From the IMG/VR virus record IMGVR_UViG_3300042310_001117, positions 1 to 64,000 of that record: 64,000 bases of DNA; one strand, written 5' to 3'. Positions within the stretch are counted from its first letter, which is position 1, and the number at the start of each line of letters is the position of its first letter. Below are positions 50,452 to 58,199 of the stretch, one piece after another. Under the pieces are notes generated by a model that saw nothing but the letters and a program-made list of their open reading frames with translations, was not told where the DNA came from and made no database searches. A program made the translations under genes and the position numbers. The DNA comes from a virus.

Positions 50452-50532
50452 TACCGCTGGCGGGAGTCGAACCCACATGGCTTTCGCCGTTGCTTTAGAA
50501 GAGCAATCCAGTTCCATTTCTGGGTCAGCGGC
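50452..50532 (-). tRNA. tRNA-Arg(UCU) with an extended variable arm
   Basis: Leftward: acceptor GCCGCTG / CAGCGGT (one G-U), D-arm CCAG-AAATGGAA-CTGG, anticodon arm TTGCT-CTTCTAA-AGCAA (anticodon TCT), a variable region CGGCGAAAGCCAT folding as GGC-GAAA-GCC, T-arm GTGGG-TTCGACT-CCCGC, discriminator A, no CCA. A class II-like variable arm is not expected on tRNA-Arg, so charging identity should be checked. It reads AGA. Confidence 0.8.
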
Positions 50533-50593
50533 AATACATTCAATTTTACAAAGAAGTGTTGGCCATGTCAATTGAATGTGGTTATAATTTTTC

Positions 50594-51070
50594 ATGAAAG
50601 CCTCTACTCTCCATAAATGTGTTTGCCTCATGTTAGAAGATTGGGGAGAGGACAAAAGCCGCACTGGTTTTCACTATGCGTTTGCAATAAGAAAAAATAG
50701 AATCATGGAAATGGGGAAGAACAATCCCGTCATGATGTCAGCGAAAGCATATAAATTAGCTCAAAAATTTAATATCGCACACTGGAAAAAATACCCATTC
50801 CTTCATGCTGAAGCAGACCTTCTCCTCAAACTTGATGAAAAGTATTACAACAGAAAGACAACAATACTTAGCATGAAAATAAATAGACATGGAAAATTCA
50901 GACTGGCAAAACCATGTTACAAATGCGAAATAGCATTGCAAAAATCTAATTTGATGAATGTTGTTTGGAGTCTAAATGACAATAAAAATCTAACATTACC
51001 AATTCTTGGAAACTATCAAGAAAAGACCGCCTCGACCAGCTTGTTTAGCACCGAAGTACAAACAATTTAA
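50594..51070 (+). CDS. Cytidine/dCMP deaminase-like protein
   Basis: 158 residues. Residues about 73-80 PFLHAEADLLLKL give the HAE motif, and residues about 110-117 AKPCYKCEIAL the PCxxC zinc motif of the cytidine-deaminase superfamily. The N-terminus up to residue 65 is a short extra region. TTTTTC-rich sequence precedes the ATG and no Shine-Dalgarno stands out. Overall 158 residues is close to the deaminase size; substrate may be a nucleotide, nucleoside or tRNA base. Confidence 0.7.
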   Translation: MKASTLHKCVCLMLEDWGEDKSRTGFHYAFAIRKNRIMEMGKNNPVMMSAKAYKLAQKFNIAHWKKYPFLHAEADLLLKLDEKYYNRKTTILSMKINRHGKFRLAKPCYKCEIALQKSNLMNVVWSLNDNKNLTLPILGNYQEKTASTSLFSTEVQTI

Positions 51071-51148
51071 TAATCCTAAGACTGGTTGTCATCAGCGTGT
51101 CGAAGCACGAATGCTCTGAAATATTTAGAAATCTAACTTCAATATTTT

Positions 51149-51443
51149 ATGGAATCAAAAATAATAAATTCAGATTGCCTCGAAGGATTAAAACAAATCG
51201 AGCGTAATAGTGTACAAACATGCATAACATCTCCTCCTTACTGGCAATTAAGAGATTATGGCCAGAAAGATCAACTCGGAACAGAGAAGACTCCAGAAGA
51301 GTTCGTCAGCAGTTGCAAATAAACTTAAAAGAAATTTTATTGGAATAGATCTTAATCCTGATTATTGTATCATGGCACAAGAAAGAATCAAAAAAGAAAA
51401 TCCGCCTTGTGAAGGCGGATTACAACAATTCAAAATTGATTAA
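51149..51443 (+). pseudogene. DNA methyltransferase remnant with internal deletion
   Basis: An ATG at 51149 opens 57 codons with motif IV of an N4/N6 methyltransferase (CITSPPYWQLRDYGQKDQLG then TPEEFVSS) ending at a stop at 51320-51322. In the +1 frame the C-terminus of the same kind of enzyme continues (AVANKLKRNFIGIDLNPDYCIMAQERI) to 51443. The middle part, including the DPFxGxGTT SAM-binding motif, is gone. The junction lies near 51309. A deletion with frameshift has destroyed the gene. Confidence 0.75.
51399..51421. terminator. Intrinsic terminator
   Basis: AATCCGCCTT-GTG-AAGGCGGATT perfect 10-bp stem, inside the end of the methyltransferase remnant and just before the end of the convergent lectin-like gene at 51446, so it may serve both. 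Confidence 0.8.
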
Positions 51444-51445
51444 CA

Positions 51446-52291
51446 TCAACCATTGATTGCAAGCCAAGGATTTGCACTCATTACCTTGAATGACCTGCAA
51501 ATATGAAAATTATTATCTGTACCAGTGACACCATAAATTCCAATATAATTGCCACCGGGAATCCACACGCCACCAGAAAGATACATGTTATATCTTAAAA
51601 TCTTAACATTATTCATACAAACATGAAGATATTGCTCTGTTGCAGAAGCATATTCGTAAATAATTTCCCAAACTCTATAAGTCGCATCATCAAGTGTTTG
51701 ATTGGTTGAGATTGCGTCTTCTATTAAAGAGTTATTTTTATAAACCTTAACAGTATCACCATCATCTTCATCGATGTATACAGATATTGAGCCATTAGCG
51801 CCACCTCCAGCACTATTTGACCCCATGAAAATTGTAATGTTGTCTGCGCCATCCCCTTCGCCAGAATAAGTTGTAGCCCTTATGTAAATATTTTTATTGT
51901 AATCATAATTTTTTTCCCAATAAAGATATCCAAGCTGCTCATCAATATCTTCTGTCAATACAACACCATTATTTATAGTGTCATAAAAAGCATCGTCAGA
52001 TATAGTTGCATCAGCAACAATGGATGGATCTCCCTGATCAGCACACCAGTCAATTGGAGTATCACCAATACTGACTTTTGAAACTGGGCTACTACGTTTC
52101 AAAGTTGCTTGTATGGCAACCTTGCCATCAATTATTTCTTTGGCTTTTTCAAAATCAACTTTTTTGTTGAATTTCAAAGTGGTGGTCAAACCATCAGAGC
52201 TTGTGCCAACTATTCGATGATAAACATTAGCATCGTTGAATAGTTTTTTCAAATCTGCAATTTTATCCGTTGATACATCAATATTTAACAT
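51446..52291 (-). CDS. Lectin-like beta-sandwich protein, copy 1
   Basis: 281 residues from the ATG at 52291; GAGGAG four bases upstream selects it over the in-frame TTG at 52303. Residues about 1-75 are an alpha/beta N-terminal domain not seen in the other copies. Residues about 75-281 are a beta-rich module: DTPIDWCADQGDPSIVADATI ... YLYWEKNYDYNKNIYIRATT ... NITIFMGSNSAGGG ... ISVYIDEDDGDTVKVYKNN ... RVWEIIYEYASATEQYLHVCMNNVKI. It resembles L-type/concanavalin-like sandwiches in strand order. Likely a surface or tail protein that binds a host glycan. Confidence 0.65.
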   Translation of the reverse strand: MLNIDVSTDKIADLKKLFNDANVYHRIVGTSSDGLTTTLKFNKKVDFEKAKEIIDGKVAIQATLKRSSPVSKVSIGDTPIDWCADQGDPSIVADATISDDAFYDTINNGVVLTEDIDEQLGYLYWEKNYDYNKNIYIRATTYSGEGDGADNITIFMGSNSAGGGANGSISVYIDEDDGDTVKVYKNNSLIEDAISTNQTLDDATYRVWEIIYEYASATEQYLHVCMNNVKILRYNMYLSGGVWIPGGNYIGIYGVTGTDNNFHICRSFKVMSANPWLAING

Positions 52292-52299
52292 ATAACTCC

Positions 52300-53631
52300 T
52301 CAAGATTGCAAAATAGACTCAAGCAAATGTAGCCAACCACCATCTTCTGGACCTATCGGCGCAGCATCATACCAATCCCAGCCAAGAACATATATTTTCC
52401 CAGAACCATATGGAATCATGGTTACTACAGATTCATCCGCACCATTTCCCTCGTAAATTGTTACAGAATTTACTGGCAAACTAGTAGTGTCTAAAGAATT
52501 AGTATCACTGAGATTTGGAATAGTAGCACTTTCACTTGGGAAAAGACCAGAACCATCAACTGTGAGGCTTATTGGCGCAGAAGCTCCACCATCAGTGATG
52601 CTAAAACTAAACACATCATTCAAGAAAGGCACCAAGTCTCCATTTCCGGGGCTGAACATCAAAAGATTACCACCAGAAGAAACAAAATTGTTAATTTTAT
52701 TTTTAGCACCTGAAGTCAAATCTGGAAGAATGTCACTAGTTTCAAGTTCGGGAATAATAACATAACCAGCTTTTCCTAAAACAAATATATCATCCCATCC
52801 AGATTCAGATATATCTGTAAATGTTTCATAATCTATAGTATTAGCATCTAAGTAAGCAATAATATTGTTTGGTTCATTGGAAAAGAACGATTCTCCAACA
52901 ACATAATCAACATAAGTGTCATTGATGAGAATAAAAATTTTATCATTTTTATTTGTAATTTTCGGTACATTTATTGAAAACCAAGGAATTGCGCTTCTTA
53001 CTTCAAAAGACTTGCAATAATGAATATTGGTTAAAGTTGCTGTGTTGGCAAATACTCCAACAGTTGGTTCAGTGGTGTATCCGCCACCAATATCTACTCT
53101 GCAAATATGTTTTCCGTTCATTAAAACTGTTACATATATCACATCGCTTTTCTTGTATTCATAAATAACTTCAAAAGTACGCCAAGTGGTATCGCCAAGA
53201 ATATCACCAGAATCATAACCATCGCTAGTAAATCCACTTGTTTCTACATATATGGAATTATCTGTGTCATTAAAATAAACATAAACACCACAAACATAAA
53301 TTCCACAATTATTGCCACCAGTTCCAAGTCCAGCCAGAAATGTTCCTTTGAGATAAATATCTTTTGTCAGATCATATTGTCTATCCCAGTAAACCGCACC
53401 AGATTGGTTGGCACTATTAGGAGTAAGAATTAAACCTGTATTATGATTATCGTATGATGCATCTCCATCATAATTAGCATCGGGATCAACATCCCAAGGA
53501 GCGCCTTGACAAGCATTCCAAAATATTTTTGAATCTCCAATATTAACAGGACGAAGAGGATCACGATTGCTTTTTCCGCTACGATGACCAATCTTGCCAC
53601 CCTGAGCAGTGACTTCTTGATTGTTTTCCAT
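52300..53631 (-). CDS. Lectin-like protein fused to a Rossmann-like domain, copy 2
   Basis: 443 residues; TAAAGGAATAAATT before the ATG. Residues about 28-215 are the lectin-like module (CQGAPWDVDPDANYDG ... AVYWDRQYDLTKDIYLKG ... TFEVIYEYKKSDVIYVTVLMNGKHI). Residues about 220-443 add an alpha/beta domain (KIFILINDTYVDYVVGESFF ... SSGGNLLMFSPGNGDLVPFL ... GSGKIYVLGWDWYD) reminiscent of class I glutamine amidotransferase-like or DUF4350-type folds without a catalytic Cys that I can identify. The fusion is specific to this copy. Role in adsorption is inferred. Confidence 0.65.
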   Translation of the reverse strand: MENNQEVTAQGGKIGHRSGKSNRDPLRPVNIGDSKIFWNACQGAPWDVDPDANYDGDASYDNHNTGLILTPNSANQSGAVYWDRQYDLTKDIYLKGTFLAGLGTGGNNCGIYVCGVYVYFNDTDNSIYVETSGFTSDGYDSGDILGDTTWRTFEVIYEYKKSDVIYVTVLMNGKHICRVDIGGGYTTEPTVGVFANTATLTNIHYCKSFEVRSAIPWFSINVPKITNKNDKIFILINDTYVDYVVGESFFSNEPNNIIAYLDANTIDYETFTDISESGWDDIFVLGKAGYVIIPELETSDILPDLTSGAKNKINNFVSSGGNLLMFSPGNGDLVPFLNDVFSFSITDGGASAPISLTVDGSGLFPSESATIPNLSDTNSLDTTSLPVNSVTIYEGNGADESVVTMIPYGSGKIYVLGWDWYDAAPIGPEDGGWLHLLESILQS

Positions 53632-53650
53632 AATTTATTCCTTTATCAAA

Positions 53651-54358
53651 TTATCTGTTTAGTGCCAGCCAAGGATTTGCGTTTTTGACATCAAATGATT
53701 TACATTGGTGATTGTTATCTGCTGCACCGCACCAACCGCTTGCGCCGATATATGTTCCTGCGTCACCTACCCAAGACCCAACATCAACACGGCAAACATA
53801 TACATTATCTATTTGGACTTGAACAAAGGCGCTTGAACTGTCTATGTATTCATAGATAATTTCAAATTTTCTCCACTGAAGATCATCTAACGTCAAATTT
53901 GTGTTAAATGTTGTGTCAATCAAGACTCCGTTTTTGTATACTTTAACAACATCATCATTATATTCATCAAAAAATACAGCTATTCCATTTGTTGCGTCAC
54001 TTGAAACTGTTAGACTATCATCTACACCAAAAAAAACAGTTATTCCGTCTCCATCATCTACTGCTCCTTCTCCTCCAGCAAGAAATGTACCAGAAATATA
54101 AATGTTTTTAGTATAATCAAAATCTTTATCCCAATATAAAGAACCTTTTGTATCAGCTGTGGCTTCTGTTAGGTAAACGCCCTGATTTATATTATCATAA
54201 TATGCAGTAAAATTATTGCCATCAAATTCAGCGTTTGCGACTGCTTCGGGGTCACCCATACAGCTATCCCATTTAATTGGTGTATCGCCAATGTTCTGAT
54301 CTGCCAATGCATCAGAACGAATTAATTCAACTTGTGCTTGTACTTCATTATTTTCCAC
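53651..54358 (-). CDS. Lectin-like beta-sandwich protein, copy 3
   Basis: 235 residues. GAGGAGTTTTC precedes a GTG start at 54358. It consists of the module alone: GDTPIKWDSCMGDPEAVANA ... GSLYWDKDFDYTKNIYISGT ... GITVFFGVDDSLTVSSD ... GIAVFFDEYNDDVVKVYKNG ... KFEIIYEYIDSSSAFVQVQIDNV ... KSFDVKNANPWLAL. Paralogous to copies 1 and 2 (about half identical by eye in the core). Fixed DNA order with three divergent copies suggests duplication followed by diversification of binding specificity. Confidence 0.65.
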   Translation of the reverse strand: MENNEVQAQVELIRSDALADQNIGDTPIKWDSCMGDPEAVANAEFDGNNFTAYYDNINQGVYLTEATADTKGSLYWDKDFDYTKNIYISGTFLAGGEGAVDDGDGITVFFGVDDSLTVSSDATNGIAVFFDEYNDDVVKVYKNGVLIDTTFNTNLTLDDLQWRKFEIIYEYIDSSSAFVQVQIDNVYVCRVDVGSWVGDAGTYIGASGWCGAADNNHQCKSFDVKNANPWLALNR

Positions 54359-54406
54359 GAAAACTCCTCTACGGAAAATTTTATCTTATATTATATATGT
54401 TAAAAA

Positions 54407-54436
54407 AAAATATCTCTCCATAAAGAGAGATATTTT
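54407..54436. terminator. Intrinsic terminator
   Basis: AAAATATCTCTC-CATAAA-GAGAGATATTTT, in the gap between the leftward oxygenase gene (ends 54461) and the leftward lectin-like gene starting at 54358. Confidence 0.85.
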
Positions 54437-54460
54437 AACATTAAAATATTACCAAAAGCG

Positions 54461-55270
54461 TCATCTAACAGTAAAGAAGAAAAGTTGAACCATTCTTGCC
54501 TTGTCAACGACATCACTTTGTAGTCCTTCATAGGTGCTTGCTGAGTGAATCATTTTCGCATCCCAAATTGCCAATCTGTTATAAATGGCTCCAACCTTAT
54601 CGACTAATTCCCAATTATCTGGATGGAGTATGTTATAATCGTTGTAAATTTCTTCATCTGCTGCTCTGCGTTGGTCATCAGTTTGGAATCTATCAAATTC
54701 TAAAGGATGATTTGTTGGACGACGAGAATGATGTTTTTTATCCCTCCAAAAACTTGTGCCAGCAGATGGTGGTGAAAATGGAGTCAAATAAATTGCTGCT
54801 GCGTAGCTTTGAGCATCGCTATGATAGACAAGTGGATCATTATAGCCTGTAATTTGGAAGCACCCGTTAGCAGGCTGATTGAGCCAATCGATAATTGGCC
54901 TGCCGATAATACGCTCAAATTCTTCTTTAAGGAAAGGCCAAAGGAATCTTTCTTTAGTTCTCTTACCCTTATAAAATCTATTATCAGCTTCAAATTCTTG
55001 TTCCATGGCAAAAGAACGAATTTCATCAGGATTTTTATAAAAACTATCAACAATGATTAAGTGAGGTGTTCTTCGATTAAAATGAGTCAAAGGTGGTCCA
55101 GTAGGATTGCCATCTTCTAAATTATTTTCAAGAACCCACATTGTGAGTCCAGATTCTCCTATTTGACAATAATACTTATTGATGCCATCTGAATTTTCTT
55201 TTTGCGAAAGAATAACTGAGATTTGATTTTGGAAAATAACTCGTTGACCAATAAAAAATTTAGGTTCCAT
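54461..55270 (-). CDS. 2OG-Fe(II) oxygenase (DUF6445/P4H-like) with SH3-like N-terminus
   Basis: 269 residues from the ATG at 55270; the longer frame crosses a terminator. Residues 1-60 form a small beta domain (FFIGQRVIFQNQISVILSQ). Then an oxygenase core: HLIIVDSFYKNPDEIRSFAM, the iron-binding H-x-D in LVYHSDAQSYAAAIYLTPF, and the distal His in AIWDAKMIHSASTYEG with Arg nearby (DKARMVQLFFF). Similar phage enzymes are known, substrates unproven. A role in modifying protein, nucleic acid or glycan is possible. Confidence 0.8.
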   Translation of the reverse strand: MEPKFFIGQRVIFQNQISVILSQKENSDGINKYYCQIGESGLTMWVLENNLEDGNPTGPPLTHFNRRTPHLIIVDSFYKNPDEIRSFAMEQEFEADNRFYKGKRTKERFLWPFLKEEFERIIGRPIIDWLNQPANGCFQITGYNDPLVYHSDAQSYAAAIYLTPFSPPSAGTSFWRDKKHHSRRPTNHPLEFDRFQTDDQRRAADEEIYNDYNILHPDNWELVDKVGAIYNRLAIWDAKMIHSASTYEGLQSDVVDKARMVQLFFFTVR

Positions 55271-55313
55271 TTTATTCCTCGATGATTGACAAAATAATAT
55301 AGTATGAAACGAA

Positions 55314-55341
55314 AAAGATCGGGACAAAAGTCCCGATCTTT
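55314..55341 (-). terminator. Intrinsic terminator
   Basis: AAAGATCGGGAC-AAAA-GTCCCGATCTTT perfect 12-bp stem. It follows the leftward 55429 gene, ending transcription before the oxygenase gene. Confidence 0.9.
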
Positions 55342-55428
55342 AGGATAAATCGGGCCAGTAACACTTAACAACACACTATGTCATCTTGCCCAAGACACAC
55401 AATATGCAGTATTGCTGGCCCAATACGA

Positions 55429-55773
55429 TTAATATCGATTGCAAGCATACCACATGCCATTACTTCCTTGAGCTACACCTTGATCTTTGATGGAATATTG
55501 CCCATAGAAGCAACAGTTGCGAATAGCTTGTTGTGCAGTTCCGCCCATGCCAACTCCTTCACGGGAATACGGGTTGCCTCCAAAGTGTCCAATCCTTCCA
55601 ATTTTAGACATATGGTTGGCTACGGCTTGAGCAGAAGAAAGACTGTGAGAAACAGCATTAGCAATAGGACGACTAGAATTGGTTGTCTTAGTGGTCTTAT
55701 TGAATGGTCTAGCTTGAATGCTAGTGGTGACAACAACCATAGTCAAAGTCAAAGCGATCAAGTTCTTAATCAT
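55429..55773 (-). CDS. Small secreted Cys-containing protein of planctomycete type
   Basis: 114 residues from the ATG at 55773. A signal peptide (MIKNLIALTLTMVVVTTSIQA) precedes a short Ser/Asn-rich linker, then GRIGHFGGNPYSREGVGMGGTAQQAIRNCCFYGQ and QGVAQGSNGMWYACNRY, with three cysteines. The last part resembles a secreted domain I have seen repeatedly in Planctomycetes (AxxxxCCFYG...GxxxxWYACxRY). Preceded by a GC-richer composition than its neighbours and by the promoter at 55849-55877. Likely host-derived; function unknown. Confidence 0.7.
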   Translation of the reverse strand: MIKNLIALTLTMVVVTTSIQARPFNKTTKTTNSSRPIANAVSHSLSSAQAVANHMSKIGRIGHFGGNPYSREGVGMGGTAQQAIRNCCFYGQYSIKDQGVAQGSNGMWYACNRY

Positions 55774-55848
55774 CTCGTGGCACTTCCATACCAAAAAAGC
55801 GTAATATCAGGTTCACGCTAAACCCCGTGTTCTGCAACACGCAAAGAC

Positions 55849-55877
55849 ACTATACAGCAGTAGACGATGAATGTAAA
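55849..55877 (-). promoter_or_regulatory. Sigma-70-type promoter TTTACA-N17-TATAGT
   Basis: On the minus strand TTTACA (55877-55872), 17 bases, TATAGT (55854-55849), about 75 bases ahead of the 55773 start. Confidence 0.8.
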
Positions 55878-55896
55878 GAAAAAACCAAGGTGAGAT

Positions 55897-56670
55897 TTAA
55901 ATCAACTTTGACATAGTTTTCCTTGCCAGCCACATTGTCATTTTATTTGCCATGTAATCACGAATGTCTTTCATGCTCCAAGGTGTTCCAAATCCAACAC
56001 CTTCACGAATGTTGTCTACGCCAACATCGAGAGTAAGATCAATTCCGTTGACTGACGCACAAACTGCCAACAGATCATTTATGATTAATTTATTTTTTAT
56101 TCCATGTCTTTCAAGAACAGAGGCAAATCCATCGTTGAAAATCCTACTGTGATAAGAAGAAATTCTGCCATTGTCTTCTTCATAGTAAGCATTATGAACG
56201 TGTCCGTAGAGCATCCAAGATCCTTTTGATGCTTTGTCCCAAGATCTTGCTGGATAGTGACTGGTGAAAATGCTTTGCCCATCAATGTTAAAAAGATAAT
56301 TTTCATATACAGATTTAAAAACATCTATTGAATTTTTTCTATCATCATGATTTCCTAAAATCAGATATACATTTTTACATTTTATGTGATTTCTATATTC
56401 TTTGATTTTTTCTTTTTTCCCATTATGGCAAAAATCTCCTATTATGACTAGGTTGTCATCTTTGCCAACAGAATAGTTAATATTTTGAATAATTGTCTCG
56501 TCCATCAATTCAATTGTTTCTTTGCTAATTTTCAATTCAGTATGTGGTACAATGCCACGCTTAATTAAATCGCAAAAATCTAATTCTTCTTTATTTAAAA
56601 ATGGTCTTTTGCAGTATTTAATTATATTTCCGTGTCCAAAATGAGTATCAGCAGTGAAAAACCACGACAT
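55897..56670 (-). CDS. Calcineurin-like metallophosphoesterase
   Basis: 257 residues. The metal-binding series is complete by eye: FTADTHFGHGNIIKY (D-x-H), NLVIIGDFCHNG (GD), VYLILGNHDDRKN (GNHD), IFTSHYPARSW (H) and WMLYGHVHNAYY (GHxH). The length suits a phage metallophosphoesterase. The enzyme hydrolyses phosphodiesters or phosphomonoesters. Its substrate is unknown. The gene lies 12 bases downstream of 56683, sharing the leftward operon. Confidence 0.85.
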   Translation of the reverse strand: MSWFFTADTHFGHGNIIKYCKRPFLNKEELDFCDLIKRGIVPHTELKISKETIELMDETIIQNINYSVGKDDNLVIIGDFCHNGKKEKIKEYRNHIKCKNVYLILGNHDDRKNSIDVFKSVYENYLFNIDGQSIFTSHYPARSWDKASKGSWMLYGHVHNAYYEEDNGRISSYHSRIFNDGFASVLERHGIKNKLIINDLLAVCASVNGIDLTLDVGVDNIREGVGFGTPWSMKDIRDYMANKMTMWLARKTMSKLI

Positions 56671-56682
56671 AAAAGTCTCCAG

Positions 56683-57354
56683 TTAAGCCCACAGAGAATC
56701 TGCGCCAACAATATTGATTTTTTTCTTTATATTTTCTGGTAGAATTAATCTTTGTTTAATTTCATTTTCATCTAATTTGTAAAATTCTTCTTTCCATCCA
56801 TGTTTTATTACTGTAGATTGTCCGACAACAGGACTGATTCCAGTATATTTGGTGAAGCCGAACATAAATCTCATTACGGCTGGCTTTGTATCGATTAGAC
56901 AAGATGATTCTTTGTATTGAACGCCGAATAGAGCTTCATCGAAATTATCTTCTTTTATTTTATAATTATGACCACATCTTACAATCAAAGTGTAAATTGA
57001 CCTCTTAAAGTAGCAGTCGAGCCAAAATGGCGAAGGCTCGATATAAATTATTGATTGAACATTTGTTTTTGCAAATTTAGTGTATTGGAAGTTAGAGAAA
57101 TTTTTACTTTTATGCAAAACATTTTCAAATTTTTTGATTAGTCCTACAATTTCTTTTTCCATATCAGGTTTATGAGAAAAATAAAAGCCTTTGGTGTTTT
57201 CAGTAAACTTAGCTGCAAACTGTTCTCTACAATGATCCCAGTGATTTACTTTATGGTTTTCTGATTCTAAACCAAAGCTACTTATTGCTGGATTGCAATA
57301 GGCCAAAGTTATATTCCTAATTGGCAATTTTATAACTTTGGCTTGTGTTTTCAT
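56683..57354 (-). CDS. Hypothetical protein of a four-gene leftward operon
   Basis: 223 residues, with an ATGA overlap at its start. Central GFYFSHKPDMEKEIVGLIKKFENVL and a beta-rich C-terminal half (IYTLIVRCGHNYKIKEDNFDEALFGVQYKESSCL). No family recognised. Overlaps in the run 58821, 58159, 57351, 56683, with gaps of 8 bases or less, mark a single transcriptional unit ending with the phosphoesterase. Confidence 0.6.
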   Translation of the reverse strand: MKTQAKVIKLPIRNITLAYCNPAISSFGLESENHKVNHWDHCREQFAAKFTENTKGFYFSHKPDMEKEIVGLIKKFENVLHKSKNFSNFQYTKFAKTNVQSIIYIEPSPFWLDCYFKRSIYTLIVRCGHNYKIKEDNFDEALFGVQYKESSCLIDTKPAVMRFMFGFTKYTGISPVVGQSTVIKHGWKEEFYKLDENEIKQRLILPENIKKKINIVGADSLWA

Positions 57355-58199
57355 TTTTCAACCTTTGAAAATAAAACATTGCATCCGAATTCTAATTCTT
57401 CTGACTTAATTCTACTTACAACAACGACTGAGTGAACACATTTTTTAGGTTTTTTGCCCAAAAAATTAATGTTTGTTGTGGGTATTTTAGGCAAAAGTAA
57501 AGCCTTGTAAATAGAACTTTTACCTCGCCAAGAACAATAAACTTTAATTATTCTTTTTTCATTATTTGAATTAATGAATATAATATGACCGCCATCATAT
57601 TTAGAAAAAGGTAATTCTGACAAGTATTCAATGCTTTTTTGATCAAATCTAAATCTAAAAAAATATTCAAAAGCAGGTTGTGAATCAAATTCACCATCAC
57701 ATATGTTTCGTTCAACTCTGGTTGAATTTTGAATCAGTTCAAGGTGCAAATCACCGCAAGAAATAAAACATTGCCATTTTTCGGCTATGTCGCTATGAAC
57801 AACAACATCTAAAACCTGATTGGGTCTTAAGTTGCAACTAATGTTTTTAGGATTAATGACTCTAAGATAATCATCGTTTTTATGATTACTTACAACACAA
57901 AGAGAAGACTTATTCTCATTATTACCATCAAAAAAATTAATTCCACCAAGGAACAATGTACTTTCATTGTATTTGATAATATCTTTTTTTTGAGATATTG
58001 ATGTCATCCAACCATTGGATGTTTCAGAAACTTCATCAACTTTCAAAAATGTACCTAAAATATCAATTTTATAGTCTTGATAGTCTTTACCATCAAAAAA
58101 TATATTCATTTTTTGGCCCGATAACAATTGGACCAAAGAATTTTTAGAACTAGGGTTCTTAATCTTTACAGGGCAATAATTCTTTTTCATCTTTTTCAA
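57351..58199 (-). CDS. Hypothetical protein
   Basis: 282 residues, beta-rich with scattered Asn/Lys (NIFFDGKDYQDYKIDILGTF ... FISCGDLHLELIQNSTRVE ... IKVYCSWRGKSSIYKALLLP). Overlaps the previous gene's end by 41 bases, so coding efficiency is tight. No motif recognised. Probably acts with its operon partners. Confidence 0.55.
   Translation of the reverse strand: MKKMKKNYCPVKIKNPSSKNSLVQLLSGQKMNIFFDGKDYQDYKIDILGTFLKVDEVSETSNGWMTSISQKKDIIKYNESTLFLGGINFFDGNNENKSSLCVVSNHKNDDYLRVINPKNISCNLRPNQVLDVVVHSDIAEKWQCFISCGDLHLELIQNSTRVERNICDGEFDSQPAFEYFFRFRFDQKSIEYLSELPFSKYDGGHIIFINSNNEKRIIKVYCSWRGKSSIYKALLLPKIPTTNINFLGKKPKKCVHSVVVVSRIKSEELEFGCNVLFSKVEK

Noticed and set aside
55270-55327. Extended N-terminus of the oxygenase gene
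   Set aside because: The extra codons cross a perfect 12-bp terminator hairpin; the ATG at 55270 fits better.
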